NCBI RefSeq assembly: GCF_030159595.1
Contig: NZ_BSKJ01000005.1
Coordinates: 213,232-277,231 of the forward strand
Reading direction: 5' to 3'
Origin: Pseudomonas putida
GTDB taxonomy: Bacteria; Pseudomonadota; Gammaproteobacteria; Pseudomonadales; Pseudomonadaceae
Length of the DNA: 64,000 bases
Made by a program: the position numbers and the translations under genes. Under the pieces are notes generated by a model, which worked only from the letters and a program-made list of their open reading frames with translations, made no database searches and had not been told where the DNA came from. Positions 31,627-40,728 of the stretch are shown here, one piece after another. The first letter of the stretch is position 1. Each line of letters starts with the position of its first letter.

Positions 31627-32397
31627 TCAGGGCTGTAACTTGCCCTCTTCTTCCACCGAAGCCTCTGGCTCTTCCTCGCGCAAATCATCAAAGTCGGTTT
31701 TCAACCCTTCTTCCATGGCATCCAGCTCCACCAGCAAGCTACGGAAGCTGGTTTCCTCCTTCGGCTCAACACCCTCTTCTTCCTCCCCAAGGCTGGCATC
31801 TGCCAACGCCTGCAAGTGCGCTGGCACTGGCGCATCGTCCGGGTCGAGCAGCGGCTCCGGCTCCATTTCACGCAACTCGGCCAAGGCCGGCAGCTCATCC
31901 AGGCTCTTGAGGTTGAAGTGGTCAAGAAACGCCTTGGTGGTGGCGAACATCGCCGGCCGCCCGGGCACTTCGCGGTAACCGACCACGCGAATCCACTCGC
32001 GCTCCATCATGGTCTTGATGATGTTGCTGTTCACCGCCACGCCCCGCACGTCCTCGATCTCGCCACGGGTGATGGGCTGGCGGTAGGCAATCAGCGCCAG
32101 CGTTTCGAGCAGCGCACGTGAATAGCGTTGCGGGCGCTCTTCCCACAGGCGTCCGACCCAGGGCGCATAGTCCTCGCGGATCTGCAGGCGGTAGCCGCTG
32201 GCCACTTCCTTGAGCTCGAACGCTCGGCCACTGCACGACTTGCCGAGCACGTCCAGGGCCTGCTTGAACACCTTGGGCTCAGGGCGCTCGGCCTCTTCGA
32301 ACAACTCGTACAGGCGCTCCAGGGACTGCGGCTTGCCCGACGCCAGCAAGAAAGCTTCGATCAGCGACGCCAGGTCGCGGGGTTCATTCAGGTTCAT
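31627..32397 (-). CDS. scpB: Segregation and condensation protein B
   Basis: A 256-residue winged-helix kleisin-associated protein that joins ScpA and SMC in chromosome organisation. The core ALLETLALIAYRQPITRGEI is diagnostic. The acidic tail (many Glu after residue 190) is long. I start it at MNLNEPRDLASLIEAF (32397), which overlaps the scpA end by 14 bp; an earlier Met at 32454 would overlap by 71 bp and is less likely. Confidence 0.93.
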   Translation of the reverse strand: MNLNEPRDLASLIEAFLLASGKPQSLERLYELFEEAERPEPKVFKQALDVLGKSCSGRAFELKEVASGYRLQIREDYAPWVGRLWEERPQRYSRALLETLALIAYRQPITRGEIEDVRGVAVNSNIIKTMMEREWIRVVGYREVPGRPAMFATTKAFLDHFNLKSLDELPALAELREMEPEPLLDPDDAPVPAHLQALADASLGEEEEGVEPKEETSFRSLLVELDAMEEGLKTDFDDLREEEPEASVEEEGKLQP

Positions 32398-33238
32398 CAG
32401 GGTCTTCAACAAGCGCCGGGCGGAGCCGCACATGAATGGCGGCAAAAGGCTCATTTTGCACCAGTTCGATCAGCGATTCCTTAACGAGTTCGAGAATGGC
32501 CATGAAGGTCACTACCACGCCCAGCTTGCCCTCTTCGGCGGCAAACAGCTCGACGAACGGCACGAACGCGCCGCCCTTGAGGCGCGCCAGCACCTGACTC
32601 ATGCGCTCACGGGTAGACAGTGTTTCACGCGTGATCTGGTGGCTTTCGAACAGGTCGTTACGGCGCATCACCTCGGCCATGGACATCAGCAGCTCTTCCA
32701 GGCTGACCTGCGGCAACAGTTTGCGCACCTTGGCCTGCGGTGCTTCCAGGCGTGGCACCACAACCTCGCGCCCCACCCGTGGCAGTTCGTCGATGCCCTC
32801 GGCCGCTGCCTTGAAGCGCTCGTACTCCTGCAGGCGGCGGATCAGTTCGGCGCGCGGGTCCCCCTCCTCCTCCTCGGCTTCGGCCGAGCGCGGCAGCAGC
32901 ATGCGCGACTTGATCTCGGCGAGCATGGCGGCCATCACCAGGTACTCGGCGGCCAGCTCCAGGCGCACGCTTTTCATCAGCTCCACATAGCCCATGTACT
33001 GGCGGGTGATTTCCGCCACCGGGATGTCGAGGATGTCGATGTTCTGCTTGCGAATCAGGTACAGCAACAGGTCCAGCGGCCCTTCGAAGGCTTCGAGGAT
33101 GACTTCCAGGGCATCCGGGGGGATGTACAGATCCAGCGGCATTTCGGTCAGGGCTTCGCCGTAGACCAGGGCCAGTTGCAGCTGCCGAGGCGAGTCGGCC
33201 TGTTCAGCCGGCGCCTCGGGCGTTTCCACCTGGCTCAC
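32384..33238 (-). CDS. scpA: Segregation and condensation protein A
   Basis: A 284-residue kleisin. The key stretch is FEGPLDLLLYLIRKQNIDILDIP near residue 50, with a C-terminal winged helix. The start is GTG overlapping the upstream TGA of yciO (GTGA), so it is translated by coupling. It is followed by scpB with overlap. Confidence 0.94.
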   Translation of the reverse strand: MSQVETPEAPAEQADSPRQLQLALVYGEALTEMPLDLYIPPDALEVILEAFEGPLDLLLYLIRKQNIDILDIPVAEITRQYMGYVELMKSVRLELAAEYLVMAAMLAEIKSRMLLPRSAEAEEEEGDPRAELIRRLQEYERFKAAAEGIDELPRVGREVVVPRLEAPQAKVRKLLPQVSLEELLMSMAEVMRRNDLFESHQITRETLSTRERMSQVLARLKGGAFVPFVELFAAEEGKLGVVVTFMAILELVKESLIELVQNEPFAAIHVRLRPALVEDPDEPE

Positions 33239-33864
33239 GCGCTGACCAGGAACGGCGTCGGGTCGCCGCAGCCTTCGCGGATCAGCGCAGGCTCATCGCC
33301 TGTGAGGTCAATGATGGTCGACGCCTTGAGGTCGCCATAACCGCCATCGATGATCAGGTCGACATGGTGCTCCAGGCTCTGCCGGATCTCGTAGGGGTCG
33401 GTCATCGGCTCTGTTTCGGGCGGCAAGATCAGGCTCACGCTCATCAACGGCTCGCCCAGCTCTGCTAGCAGCGCCAGCACGATCGGGTTGGATGGCACGC
33501 GCAATCCAATGGTCCGCCGCTTCTCGTGCATCAGCAGCCGCGGTACTTCGCGGGTGGCATTGAGAATGAAGGTGTAAGGCCCGGGAACGTGCGCCTTGAG
33601 CAGGCGGAACGTAGAAGTATCGATCTTGGCAAACAGCCCCATTTGCGACAGGTCGCAGCACAACAGGGTGAAGTTGTGTTGCTTGTCCAGCTTGCGCAAG
33701 GTGCGCACACGCTCGATTGCGCCCTTGTCACCCATCTGGCAACCCAGCGCATAGGCCGAGTCGGTCGGATACACCACCACACCACCCTTACGGATGATCT
33801 CGACGGCCTGTTTTATCAGGCGCGCCTGTGGGTTCTCCGGATGAATCTGGAAAAATTGGCTCAC
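33235..33864 (-). CDS. yciO: YciO-type threonylcarbamoyl-AMP synthase-like protein
   Basis: A 209-residue YrdC/Sua5-family protein (IRKGGVVVYPTDSAYALGC, then SLILPPETEPM). YciO is a paralogue of TsaC, which makes threonylcarbamoyl-AMP for tRNA t6A; whether YciO does this in the cell is uncertain. I prefer the GTG at 33864 (SQFFQIHPENPQARLI) because AGGA lies 8 nt upstream and E. coli YciO starts there. An ATG at 33900 has no ribosome site. Confidence 0.88.
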   Translation of the reverse strand: MSQFFQIHPENPQARLIKQAVEIIRKGGVVVYPTDSAYALGCQMGDKGAIERVRTLRKLDKQHNFTLLCCDLSQMGLFAKIDTSTFRLLKAHVPGPYTFILNATREVPRLLMHEKRRTIGLRVPSNPIVLALLAELGEPLMSVSLILPPETEPMTDPYEIRQSLEHHVDLIIDGGYGDLKASTIIDLTGDEPALIREGCGDPTPFLVSA

Positions 33865-33877
33865 GTAGTCGTCCTGT

Positions 33878-34738
33878 TCATAGCGCCAAAGGCTGTTCAT
33901 GGCTGAATCGACGCCACAGAGGTGGCAGGTCCTCGGGCAAAGGCCGGTAGGCACCAATCTCGCCCCAGGTGCCGGGGCCGTGGAAGTCACTGCCAGCGCT
34001 TGCCAGCAGGCCGAACTCACGCGTAAGGATGGACATCGTGCCCACCTGCTCGGCCGGCATCATCCCGTTGACCACTTCAAGTGCCTGCCCGCCTGCCTGA
34101 ATATAGTCGGCAATCAGCCTTCTGCGCTTGCTGCGGGTCAGGTCGTAATGCATGGGGTGCGCCAGGCTCACCCACGCTTTGGACTGGCGCAGGGTCGCGA
34201 CAGTTTCGTCGAGGGTTGGCCAGTGCTGCTTGACGTCGCCCAGCTTGCCGGCACCCAGCCACTTGCGAAACGCCTCGCCACGGTCCTTGACGTGCCCGGC
34301 GCGCACCAGATACTCGGCAAAATGCGGGCGCGCCGGGGCGTTGCCGCTGTCGCCCAGTTCGTGCTGCACGGCACGGGCACCTTCGAGCGTGCCCGGCATG
34401 CCCTTGGCCGCCAGCCGTTTGTCGATTTCTTCGGCGCGCAGCCAGCGACCACGGTGCAGCGCTTCAATTGCCGCCAGCAAAGGTGGTGCGTCGAGCGGGA
34501 AGTCATAGCCCAGTACATGGATGGTCGCGCCACCCCAGGTGCACGACATTTCCACCCCGCTGACCCAGCGCATGCCCCGCTCGATGCAGGCCTGGCGCGC
34601 TTCAGGCAGGCCTTCGATGGTGTCATGGTCGGTCAGTGCCAGCGTTTGCACCCCGTGCTCATGGGCCCGGGCAACCAGTACCGAAGGCGACAGGGCGCCG
34701 TCGGAGGCCGTGCTGTGACAGTGCAGATCAACATTCAT
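33878..34738 (-). CDS. rnm: PHP-domain 5'-3' exonuclease RNase AM
   Basis: A 286-residue PHP-family metalloprotein of the YciV/TrpH type. Metal motifs are [25 protein letters not shown] and [11 protein letters not shown]. In E. coli the homologue trims 5' ends of rRNAs and degrades oligonucleotides or 3',5'-bisphosphates. It lies 13 bp upstream of yciO, as in many gammaproteobacteria. Confidence 0.9.
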   Translation of the reverse strand: MNVDLHCHSTASDGALSPSVLVARAHEHGVQTLALTDHDTIEGLPEARQACIERGMRWVSGVEMSCTWGGATIHVLGYDFPLDAPPLLAAIEALHRGRWLRAEEIDKRLAAKGMPGTLEGARAVQHELGDSGNAPARPHFAEYLVRAGHVKDRGEAFRKWLGAGKLGDVKQHWPTLDETVATLRQSKAWVSLAHPMHYDLTRSKRRRLIADYIQAGGQALEVVNGMMPAEQVGTMSILTREFGLLASAGSDFHGPGTWGEIGAYRPLPEDLPPLWRRFSHEQPLAL

Positions 34739-34805
34739 GGAGGAGCGCTTTCGCTGGAATCGATGTTTGTTATTATGCCGTCACATCCCGATTCTGGCTG
34801 CCATT

Positions 34806-35399
34806 GTGAAACAATTCATCGATTTCATCCCGCTGCTGCTGTTCTTCATCGTCTACAAGCTGGACCCGCGCCCCCTGGAAGTCGCCGGCCACAGCTTCGA
34901 GTTCGGCGGCATCTACAGTGCCACGGCCATGCTGATCATCAGCTCGCTGGTGGTGTATGGCGCGCTGTTCCTGCGCCAGCGCAGGCTGGAAAAGGGCCAG
35001 TGGCTGACGCTGGTGGCCTGCCTGGTGTTCGGCGGCCTGACCCTGACGTTCCATAGCGAAACCTTCCTGAAGTGGAAGGCCCCAGTGGTGAACTGGCTGT
35101 TCGCCCTGGGCTTTGCCGGCAGCCACTTCATCGGTGACCGGGTGCTGATCAAGCGCATCATGGGCCACGCGCTGACCTTGCCCGATGCCATCTGGGCACG
35201 CCTGAACATTGCCTGGATCGCCTTCTTCCTGTTCTGTGGCGCGGCTAACCTGTTCGTCGCCTTCACCTTCCAGGACTTCTGGGTGGACTTCAAGGTGTTC
35301 GGCAGCCTGGGCATGACCGTGATCTTCCTGGTGGCGCAAGGCGTGTACCTGTCGCGCCACCTGCACGACGACCCCTCTACCTCCAAACCCAAGGATTGA
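34806..35399 (+). CDS. yciB: Inner-membrane septation protein A (YciB)
   Basis: A 197-residue membrane protein with about five or six helices, starting [22 protein letters not shown] after a GTG at 34806. The family is tied to envelope integrity and septation. The GTG start gives the family length. It is divergent from rnm and followed by yciI after one base. Confidence 0.92.
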   Translation: MKQFIDFIPLLLFFIVYKLDPRPLEVAGHSFEFGGIYSATAMLIISSLVVYGALFLRQRRLEKGQWLTLVACLVFGGLTLTFHSETFLKWKAPVVNWLFALGFAGSHFIGDRVLIKRIMGHALTLPDAIWARLNIAWIAFFLFCGAANLFVAFTFQDFWVDFKVFGSLGMTVIFLVAQGVYLSRHLHDDPSTSKPKD

Positions 35400-35400
35400 C

Positions 35401-35700
35401 ATGCTCTACGCCATCATCGCCAGCGACGTCGCGAACTCCCTGGAAAAGCGCCTGGCTGCCCGCCCGGCACATATCGAACGCCTGCAGCAGCTCAAGGCCG
35501 AAGGCCGCGTGGTGCTGGCCGGCCCACACCCGGCCATCGACAGCAACGACCCGGGCGAAGCAGGCTTCAGCGGTAGCCTGATCGTTGCCGAGTTCGACTC
35601 CCTGGCGGCGGCACAGTCCTGGGCCGATGCCGACCCGTATATTGCTGCGGGTGTGTACGACAAGGTCGTGGTCAAGCCGTTCAAGCAAGTACTGCCATGA
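35401..35700 (+). CDS. yciI: YciI-family protein
   Basis: A 99-residue protein of the YciI/dimeric ferredoxin-like fold ([48 protein letters not shown]). It has the conserved His and Asp pair of the family, with unknown substrate. It starts one base after the yciB stop, so the two are co-transcribed. Confidence 0.92.
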   Translation: MLYAIIASDVANSLEKRLAARPAHIERLQQLKAEGRVVLAGPHPAIDSNDPGEAGFSGSLIVAEFDSLAAAQSWADADPYIAAGVYDKVVVKPFKQVLP

Positions 35701-35706
35701 CCTGAG

Positions 35707-35754
35707 ACCGTGTCGCCTTCTTCGCGGGCAAGCCCGCGAAGAAGGCGACACGGT
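35707..35754. repeat. Perfect 22-bp REP-like hairpin after yciI
   Basis: Arms 35707-35728 and 35733-35754 are exactly complementary around CAAG, with the REP core TTCGCGGGCAAGCCCGCGAA at the tip. It starts 6 bp past the yciI stop and acts at least as an RNA stability or stop structure, although no U-run follows. The rest of the gap to 35843 is the cpxR promoter region. Confidence 0.85.
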
Positions 35755-35843
35755 AGAGGCAGTTACACAGTTGCCATCAGTCTGCGGTATCTTTGCCACT
35801 GGCGGGCCGAATAGCCGCCGTCAATGGTTGAATTGAGTGAGTC

Positions 35844-36521
35844 ATGAGCGAGCTGTTACTGATTGATGATGACCAGGAGCTGTGCGAGCTGCTCGGCAGC
35901 TGGCTGACCCAGGAAGGGTTCACCGTGCGTGCCTGTCACGATGGCCAGAGCGCGCGTCAAGCCCTTGCCGAACACGCCCCGGCAGCCGTGGTGCTGGACG
36001 TGATGCTGCCCGACGGCAGCGGCCTGGAACTGCTCAAGCAGTTGCGCAGCGAACATACCGAACTGCCGGTATTGATGCTCTCCGCCCGTGGCGAGCCGCT
36101 GGACCGCATCCTCGGCCTAGAGCTGGGTGCCGACGACTACCTGGCCAAACCCTGCGACCCACGTGAGCTCACCGCCCGCCTGCGCGCCGTACTGCGCCGC
36201 AGCCACCCCACCGCGACCACCAGCCAGGTGGAGCTGGGCGACCTGGTGTACAGCCCTGCGCGTGGCGTGGCCAGTATCGATGGCCGCGAAATGACCCTGA
36301 CCCTGTCCGAAAGCCGCATCCTCGAAGCCCTGCTGCGCCAGCCTGGCGAGCCGCTGGACAAGCAGGAACTGGCGCAGATCGGCCTGGGCCGCAAACTGAC
36401 CCTGTACGACCGCAGCCTGGACATGCATGTCAGCAACCTGCGCAAGAAAATTGGCCCGCATGCTGATGGCCGGCCACGCATTGTGGCATTGCGCAGCCGT
36501 GGCTATTACTACTGCCTGTGA
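35844..36521 (+). CDS. cpxR: OmpR-family response regulator, CpxR type
   Basis: A 225-residue regulator. The receiver has acidic residues DDD at 8-10, phospho-acceptor Asp52 in VVLDVMLPDGSG and Lys in YLAKPCDP. The C-terminal winged helix ends RIVALRSRGYYYCL. It is followed by a CpxP-like gene and the sensor kinase, which is the order I recall for P. aeruginosa cpxR (PA3204-PA3206). It would respond to envelope stress. CpxR rather than ColR or another regulator is judged from context. Confidence 0.85.
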   Translation: MSELLLIDDDQELCELLGSWLTQEGFTVRACHDGQSARQALAEHAPAAVVLDVMLPDGSGLELLKQLRSEHTELPVLMLSARGEPLDRILGLELGADDYLAKPCDPRELTARLRAVLRRSHPTATTSQVELGDLVYSPARGVASIDGREMTLTLSESRILEALLRQPGEPLDKQELAQIGLGRKLTLYDRSLDMHVSNLRKKIGPHADGRPRIVALRSRGYYYCL

Positions 36522-36554
36522 CATCGCCGGGGCCGCTTCGCGCCCCGATTCATC

Positions 36555-36570
36555 TTTACCGAGCCTTTAC
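36555..36570. promoter_or_regulatory. Putative CpxR box before cpxP
   Basis: TTTAC-CGAGCC-TTTAC is the reverse of a GTAAA direct repeat, the CpxR pattern, with a 6-bp spacer (usual 5). It lies 81-96 bp before cpxP. TAGACT at 36603-36608 could be the -10 element, which would put the box near -52. No good -35 is seen, fitting activator control. Confidence 0.55.
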
Positions 36571-36650
36571 CATCCCCTGACTGCGCTTGACGGTGATCTC
36601 CCTAGACTGTGCTCATCCGGTAACCACCGGCCTATGAAAGGAGAGACACC

Positions 36651-37067
36651 ATGCGCAAGACCCTTATCGCCCTGATGTTCGCCGCCGCCCTGCCGACCGT
36701 GGCCATGGCCATGCCTGAAGGCGGCCAGCGTCACGACGGCCCGCATCATCGCGGTGATGCGCCTTTCCACCAACTGGACCTGAGCCGCGACCAGCGCCAG
36801 CAGATCGGCAAGCTGATGGGCGAGCAGATGCAGCAGCGCCGCGACATCACCGAGCGCTACCTGTCCAAGCTGCCGGCCGCCGACCAGAAGGCCATGAAGG
36901 ACGAGCTGAAAGCCAGCCGCGACAAGACCGACAGCGCGGTGCGCAACCTGCTCAAGCCTGAGCAGCAGAAGAAGTTCGACGAGTTGCAAAAGGAACGTGC
37001 GGCCAAGAAAGCCGAATGGCAGGAGTTCCAGGCCTGGAAAGCTGAAAAAGGCAACAAGGCCCAGTAA
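36651..37067 (+). CDS. cpxP: CpxP/Spy-like periplasmic protein
   Basis: A 138-residue protein with a signal peptide (MRKTLIALMFAAALPTVAMA) and a mainly helical mature part carrying two LTxxQ-like motifs (LDLSRDQRQQIGKL and LLKPEQQKKFDEL), the mark of the Spy/CpxP chaperone family. A His/Gly-rich stretch follows the cleavage site. It likely dampens CpxA and binds misfolded proteins in the periplasm. AAGGAGAG precedes the ATG. A terminator-like hairpin separates it from cpxA, so it can be made in excess. Confidence 0.85.
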   Translation: MRKTLIALMFAAALPTVAMAMPEGGQRHDGPHHRGDAPFHQLDLSRDQRQQIGKLMGEQMQQRRDITERYLSKLPAADQKAMKDELKASRDKTDSAVRNLLKPEQQKKFDELQKERAAKKAEWQEFQAWKAEKGNKAQ

Positions 37068-37081
37068 GCTGTCCGCCCAAT

Positions 37082-37114
37082 GCCCGGCCCGCATCACTGC
37101 GTGCCGGGCTTTTC
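37082..37114 (+). terminator. Terminator-like hairpin between cpxP and cpxA
   Basis: GCCCGGC and GCCGGGC (37082-37088, 37103-37109) followed by TTTTCCC. The U-run is short, so read-through into cpxA is expected. Confidence 0.6.
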
Positions 37115-37131
37115 CCGTTTAGGAGGTGCAC

Positions 37132-38466
37132 TTGCGTTCATTGTTCTGGCGCATCCTGGCCAGTTTCTGGCTGGCCATCACCCTGGTCGCAGGCCTGTCG
37201 ATCCTGCTGGGCCACATGCTCAACCAGGACGCCTGGATCCTTAGCCGCCACCCCGGCCTGAACACCCTCGCCAGCAAGTGGACAACGCATTACGAGCAGG
37301 AAGGCCTGGATTCGGCACAGCACTTCCTGGAACGGCGCAAAGACCGCTACAAGATCGACGTGCAGGTGCTCGACGACAGTGGCGAGGCGGTCGTACCCGG
37401 CACCTTCCCGCGCCGTGCGGCGGCGTTCGAGGCGCGCCAGCACAATGATCAACGGCGCCTGCCGTGGCGCAGGCTGACCGAGGAGTACACCAGCCCCAAC
37501 ACTGGCGAAACCTACCTGCTGATCTACCGCATACCGCACCCGGCGCTGGATGCCTGGCACCGCGAAAGCCTGATGTGGCCGCTCAGTGCCTTGGGGATTG
37601 CGCTGGTGGTGCTGACCCTGTTCAGCCTGCTGGTGACGCTGTCCATTACCCGGCCGCTAAGCCGCCTGCGCAGCGCGGTGCATGACCTGGGCCAGACCAC
37701 CTACCAGCAGAACAGCCTGGCGCGGCTGGCTGCGCGGCGCGACGAGTTTGGCGTGCTGGCCAAGGACTTCAACAAGATGGGCGCACGCCTGCAAAGCACC
37801 ATCGGCAGCCAGCGCCAGTTGCTGCGCGATGTGTCCCATGAATTGCGCTCCCCACTGGCCCGGCTGCGTATCGCCCTCGCCCTGGCCGAGCGTGCCGGGC
37901 CCGAACAACGCGAGACGCTGTGGCCACGCCTGACCCGCGAGTGCGACCGCCTGGAAGACCTGATCAGCGAAATCCTCGCCCTGGCCCGGGTGGATGCCGA
38001 ACAGGCCCATGCGGAACCGGTCGACCTCAACGTCCTGCTGGGCAGCGTGCGCAAGGATGCCCTACTCAGCGCGCCCGACCAGGATGTGCGCCTGGAAGCA
38101 CAGCCAGGGCTGACCTTGCAGGGTTGGCCAACGCTGATCGAACGTGCCGTGGACAACCTGCTGCGCAATGCCTTGCGCTTCAACCCGGTCGGGCAGCCAG
38201 TAGAAGTGAGTGCATTGCGTGAGCAGGACCGCATAGTGATAAGCGTGCGTGACCATGGACCGGGGGCGGCAGCAGAACATCTGGTGCAACTGGGGGAACC
38301 GTTCTTCCGTGCACCGGGGCAGGAAGCGCCGGGACATGGGCTGGGACTGGCGATTGCACGCAAGGCGGCGGAGCGCCATGGCGGGAGCCTGGTGCTGGAC
38401 AATCATCCACAGGGTGGATTTGTAGCTCGGCTGGAGTTGCCTGTGGCTGAGGCTACTGGCAGTTGA
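37132..38466 (+). CDS. cpxA: Sensor histidine kinase, CpxA type
   Basis: A 444-residue inner-membrane kinase. It has one helix near residues 8-28, a periplasmic sensor part to about 150, a second helix, a HAMP linker, an H-box VSHELRSPLARLRIAL, and ATPase boxes N (NLLRNALRFNP) and G (GHGLGLAIARK). The likely start is TTG at 37132, five bases after AGGAGG; a GTG at 37126 overlaps that ribosome site. It is the partner of the CpxR-type regulator upstream. Confidence 0.88.
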   Translation: MRSLFWRILASFWLAITLVAGLSILLGHMLNQDAWILSRHPGLNTLASKWTTHYEQEGLDSAQHFLERRKDRYKIDVQVLDDSGEAVVPGTFPRRAAAFEARQHNDQRRLPWRRLTEEYTSPNTGETYLLIYRIPHPALDAWHRESLMWPLSALGIALVVLTLFSLLVTLSITRPLSRLRSAVHDLGQTTYQQNSLARLAARRDEFGVLAKDFNKMGARLQSTIGSQRQLLRDVSHELRSPLARLRIALALAERAGPEQRETLWPRLTRECDRLEDLISEILALARVDAEQAHAEPVDLNVLLGSVRKDALLSAPDQDVRLEAQPGLTLQGWPTLIERAVDNLLRNALRFNPVGQPVEVSALREQDRIVISVRDHGPGAAAEHLVQLGEPFFRAPGQEAPGHGLGLAIARKAAERHGGSLVLDNHPQGGFVARLELPVAEATGS

Positions 38467-38482
38467 GGTGATGTAAAGGCCA

Positions 38483-38580
38483 CTGGCCCATTCGCGGGCA
38501 AGCCCGCTCCCACAGGTACGGCGCAAGTTTCGAAGCTTGCAACATCCCTGTGGGAGCGGGTTCACCCGCGAAGAGGCCGG
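38483..38580. repeat. REP pair D between cpxA and the nitroreductase gene
   Basis: Left copy 38483-38516 (CTGGCCCATTCGCGGGCAAG...) and inverted copy 38547-38580, with a 30-bp loop. It lies between the convergent 3' ends of two genes, the usual REP site. Confidence 0.88.
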
Positions 38581-38613
38581 ATGCCTTGATAGATCAATCA
38601 GCCTGAAAACAGT

Positions 38614-39171
38614 TTATTCGCCCCAGGCAGTGACAAACTCAGCAGTTTCCAGAATCGGCGCCGTACGCGGCTCGGTCAGCGGCGTACCGACATACAGGTA
38701 CCCGATCAACTCCTCGTTCTCGGTCAACCCCAGCCCCTTGTGCACATGGGCATCGAAGGCCATGTCCCCGGTACGCCACACCGCGCCGATACCCTGCGCA
38801 TGCGCGGCAATCAGGATGCCATGCGCCGCACAGCCCGCCGCCAGGCGCTGTTCGGACTTGGGCACCTTGAAGTGATCCTGCAGCTTGGCCACCACTACAA
38901 TCAGCAACGGTGCCCGCAACGGCATGGCGCGGGCCTTGTCCAGCGCTGCCTGGCTGGCATCGCCCTTGCTCTGCACGGCTTCAGCGAACAGCTCGCCCAG
39001 CCTCTCGCGGCCCTGGCCTTCGATGGTCAGGAAGCGCCATGGGCGCAGCTGGCCATGGTCCGGGGCGCGCAAGGCGGCCTGGAACAGCGCCTCGCGCTGG
39101 GCGGCATTGGGCGCCGGGTCGGTCAGACGTGGCACGGAAACACGGTTGAGCAATGCGTCGAGAGCCTCCAT
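38614..39171 (-). CDS. Nitroreductase family protein (YdjA type)
   Basis: A 185-residue FMN-dependent oxidoreductase. The pattern APDHGQLRPWRFL and the spacing LAAGCAAHGILIAAHAQGIGAVWRTG match small YdjA-like nitroreductases. The natural substrate is unknown. AGGAGGGTAG lies 5-6 nt before the ATG at 39171. It stands alone, divergent from trkH. Confidence 0.88.
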   Translation of the reverse strand: MEALDALLNRVSVPRLTDPAPNAAQREALFQAALRAPDHGQLRPWRFLTIEGQGRERLGELFAEAVQSKGDASQAALDKARAMPLRAPLLIVVVAKLQDHFKVPKSEQRLAAGCAAHGILIAAHAQGIGAVWRTGDMAFDAHVHKGLGLTENEELIGYLYVGTPLTEPRTAPILETAEFVTAWGE

Positions 39172-39273
39172 CGGCTACCCTCCTGGCAGTTGAATGTGCG
39201 GGCATTCTAGCGTTTACATCACCAGACCCATAGGTAGAATGGCGCCCTTCCGAATCGAGTCAGAGCAGATCAC

Positions 39274-40728
39274 ATGGCGTTGCCGACCTTAAGGATCATT
39301 GGTTTCATCATCGGCATCTTCCTGATTACCCTCGCCGTCAGCATGGCCGTGCCCATGACGACCCTGGTAATCTTCGAACGCACCAGTGACATGCCGTCGT
39401 TCCTCTGGTCGAGCCTGATCACGTTCATTGCCGGCCTGGCCCTGGTGGTGCAGGGGCGCCCCGAGCATGTGCACCTGCGCCCACGCGACATGTACCTGCT
39501 GACGGTCAGCAGCTGGCTGGTGGTGTGCGTATTCGCCGCCCTGCCGTTCCTGCTGACCCAGCACATCAGCTACACCGATGCCTTCTTCGAAAGCATGTCC
39601 GGCATCACTGCGACCGGAGCCACCGTGCTCAGCGGGCTCGATACCATGTCACCTGGCATCCTCATGTGGCGCTCGATGCTGCACTGGCTCGGCGGCATCG
39701 GCTTCATCGCCATGGCGGTGGCGATCCTGCCGTTGCTGCGCATCGGTGGCATGCGCCTGTTCCAGACCGAATCGTCCGATCGTTCGGAAAAGGTCATGCC
39801 GCGCTCGCACATGGTCGCCAAGTCGATCGTGGGGGTGTATGTCGGCTTCTCGATCCTTGGCTCGCTGGCCTTCTGGTGGGCGGGCATGAGCCCGTTCGAT
39901 GCGATCAACCACGCCATGTCGGCGATCTCCACCGGCGGTTTCTCCACCTCTGACCAGTCGTTGGCGAAATGGGACATCCCGGCCGTGCACTGGGTCGCCG
40001 TGGTCGTCATGATCATGGGCAGCCTGCCGTTCACCCTTTATGTAGCGACCCTGCGCGGCAACCGCAAGGCGCTGATCCGTGACCAGCAGGTGCAAGGGTT
40101 GCTGGGCATGCTGCTGGTCACCTGGCTGGTGCTGGGCACCTGGTACTGGTACAGCACCAACCTTCACTGGCTCGACGCCCTGCGCCATGTGGCGCTGAAC
40201 GTGACCTCGGTGGTCACCACCACCGGCTTCGCCCTGGGCGACTACAGCCTGTGGGGCAACTTCTCGCTGATGCTGTTCTTCTACCTGGGCTTCGTGGGTG
40301 GCTGCTCAGGCTCGACCGCAGGCGGCATCAAGATTTTCCGCTTCCAGGTAGCCTACATCCTGCTCAAGGCCAGCCTTAACCAGCTGATCCACCCGCGCGC
40401 GGTGATCAAGCAGAAATACAACGGCCACCGCCTCGATGAAGACATCGTGCGTTCGATCCTGACGTTCTCGTTCTTCTTCGCCATCACCATCTGCGTCATG
40501 GCCCTGCTGCTGTCGTTGCTGGGCGTGGACTGGATGACTGCGTTGACCGGTGCCGCCGGCACGGTGTCGGGTGTGGGCCCGGGCCTGGGCGAAGTGATTG
40601 GCCCATCGGGTAACTATGCCACGCTGCCGGACGCAGCCAAGTGGATTCTGGCTGCCGGCATGCTGCTGGGTCGGCTTGAAATCATTACGGTGCTGGTGCT
40701 GTGTATGCCGGCGTTCTGGCGTCACTGA
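39274..40728 (+). CDS. trkH: Trk potassium uptake protein TrkH
   Basis: A 484-residue inner-membrane K+ channel-like protein. All four pore loops with their filter glycines are visible: ITATGATVLSG, AISTGGFSTSD, VVTTTGFALGDY and TVSGVGPGLGEV. It needs TrkA and a binding partner coded elsewhere. Its 3' end overlaps the convergent AraC gene by 44 bp. Confidence 0.95.
   Translation: MALPTLRIIGFIIGIFLITLAVSMAVPMTTLVIFERTSDMPSFLWSSLITFIAGLALVVQGRPEHVHLRPRDMYLLTVSSWLVVCVFAALPFLLTQHISYTDAFFESMSGITATGATVLSGLDTMSPGILMWRSMLHWLGGIGFIAMAVAILPLLRIGGMRLFQTESSDRSEKVMPRSHMVAKSIVGVYVGFSILGSLAFWWAGMSPFDAINHAMSAISTGGFSTSDQSLAKWDIPAVHWVAVVVMIMGSLPFTLYVATLRGNRKALIRDQQVQGLLGMLLVTWLVLGTWYWYSTNLHWLDALRHVALNVTSVVTTTGFALGDYSLWGNFSLMLFFYLGFVGGCSGSTAGGIKIFRFQVAYILLKASLNQLIHPRAVIKQKYNGHRLDEDIVRSILTFSFFFAITICVMALLLSLLGVDWMTALTGAAGTVSGVGPGLGEVIGPSGNYATLPDAAKWILAAGMLLGRLEIITVLVLCMPAFWRH

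Noticed and set aside
36529-36546. GGGGC...GCCCC hairpin after cpxR as a terminator
   Set aside because: The stem is only 5 bp and there is no U-run close to it.
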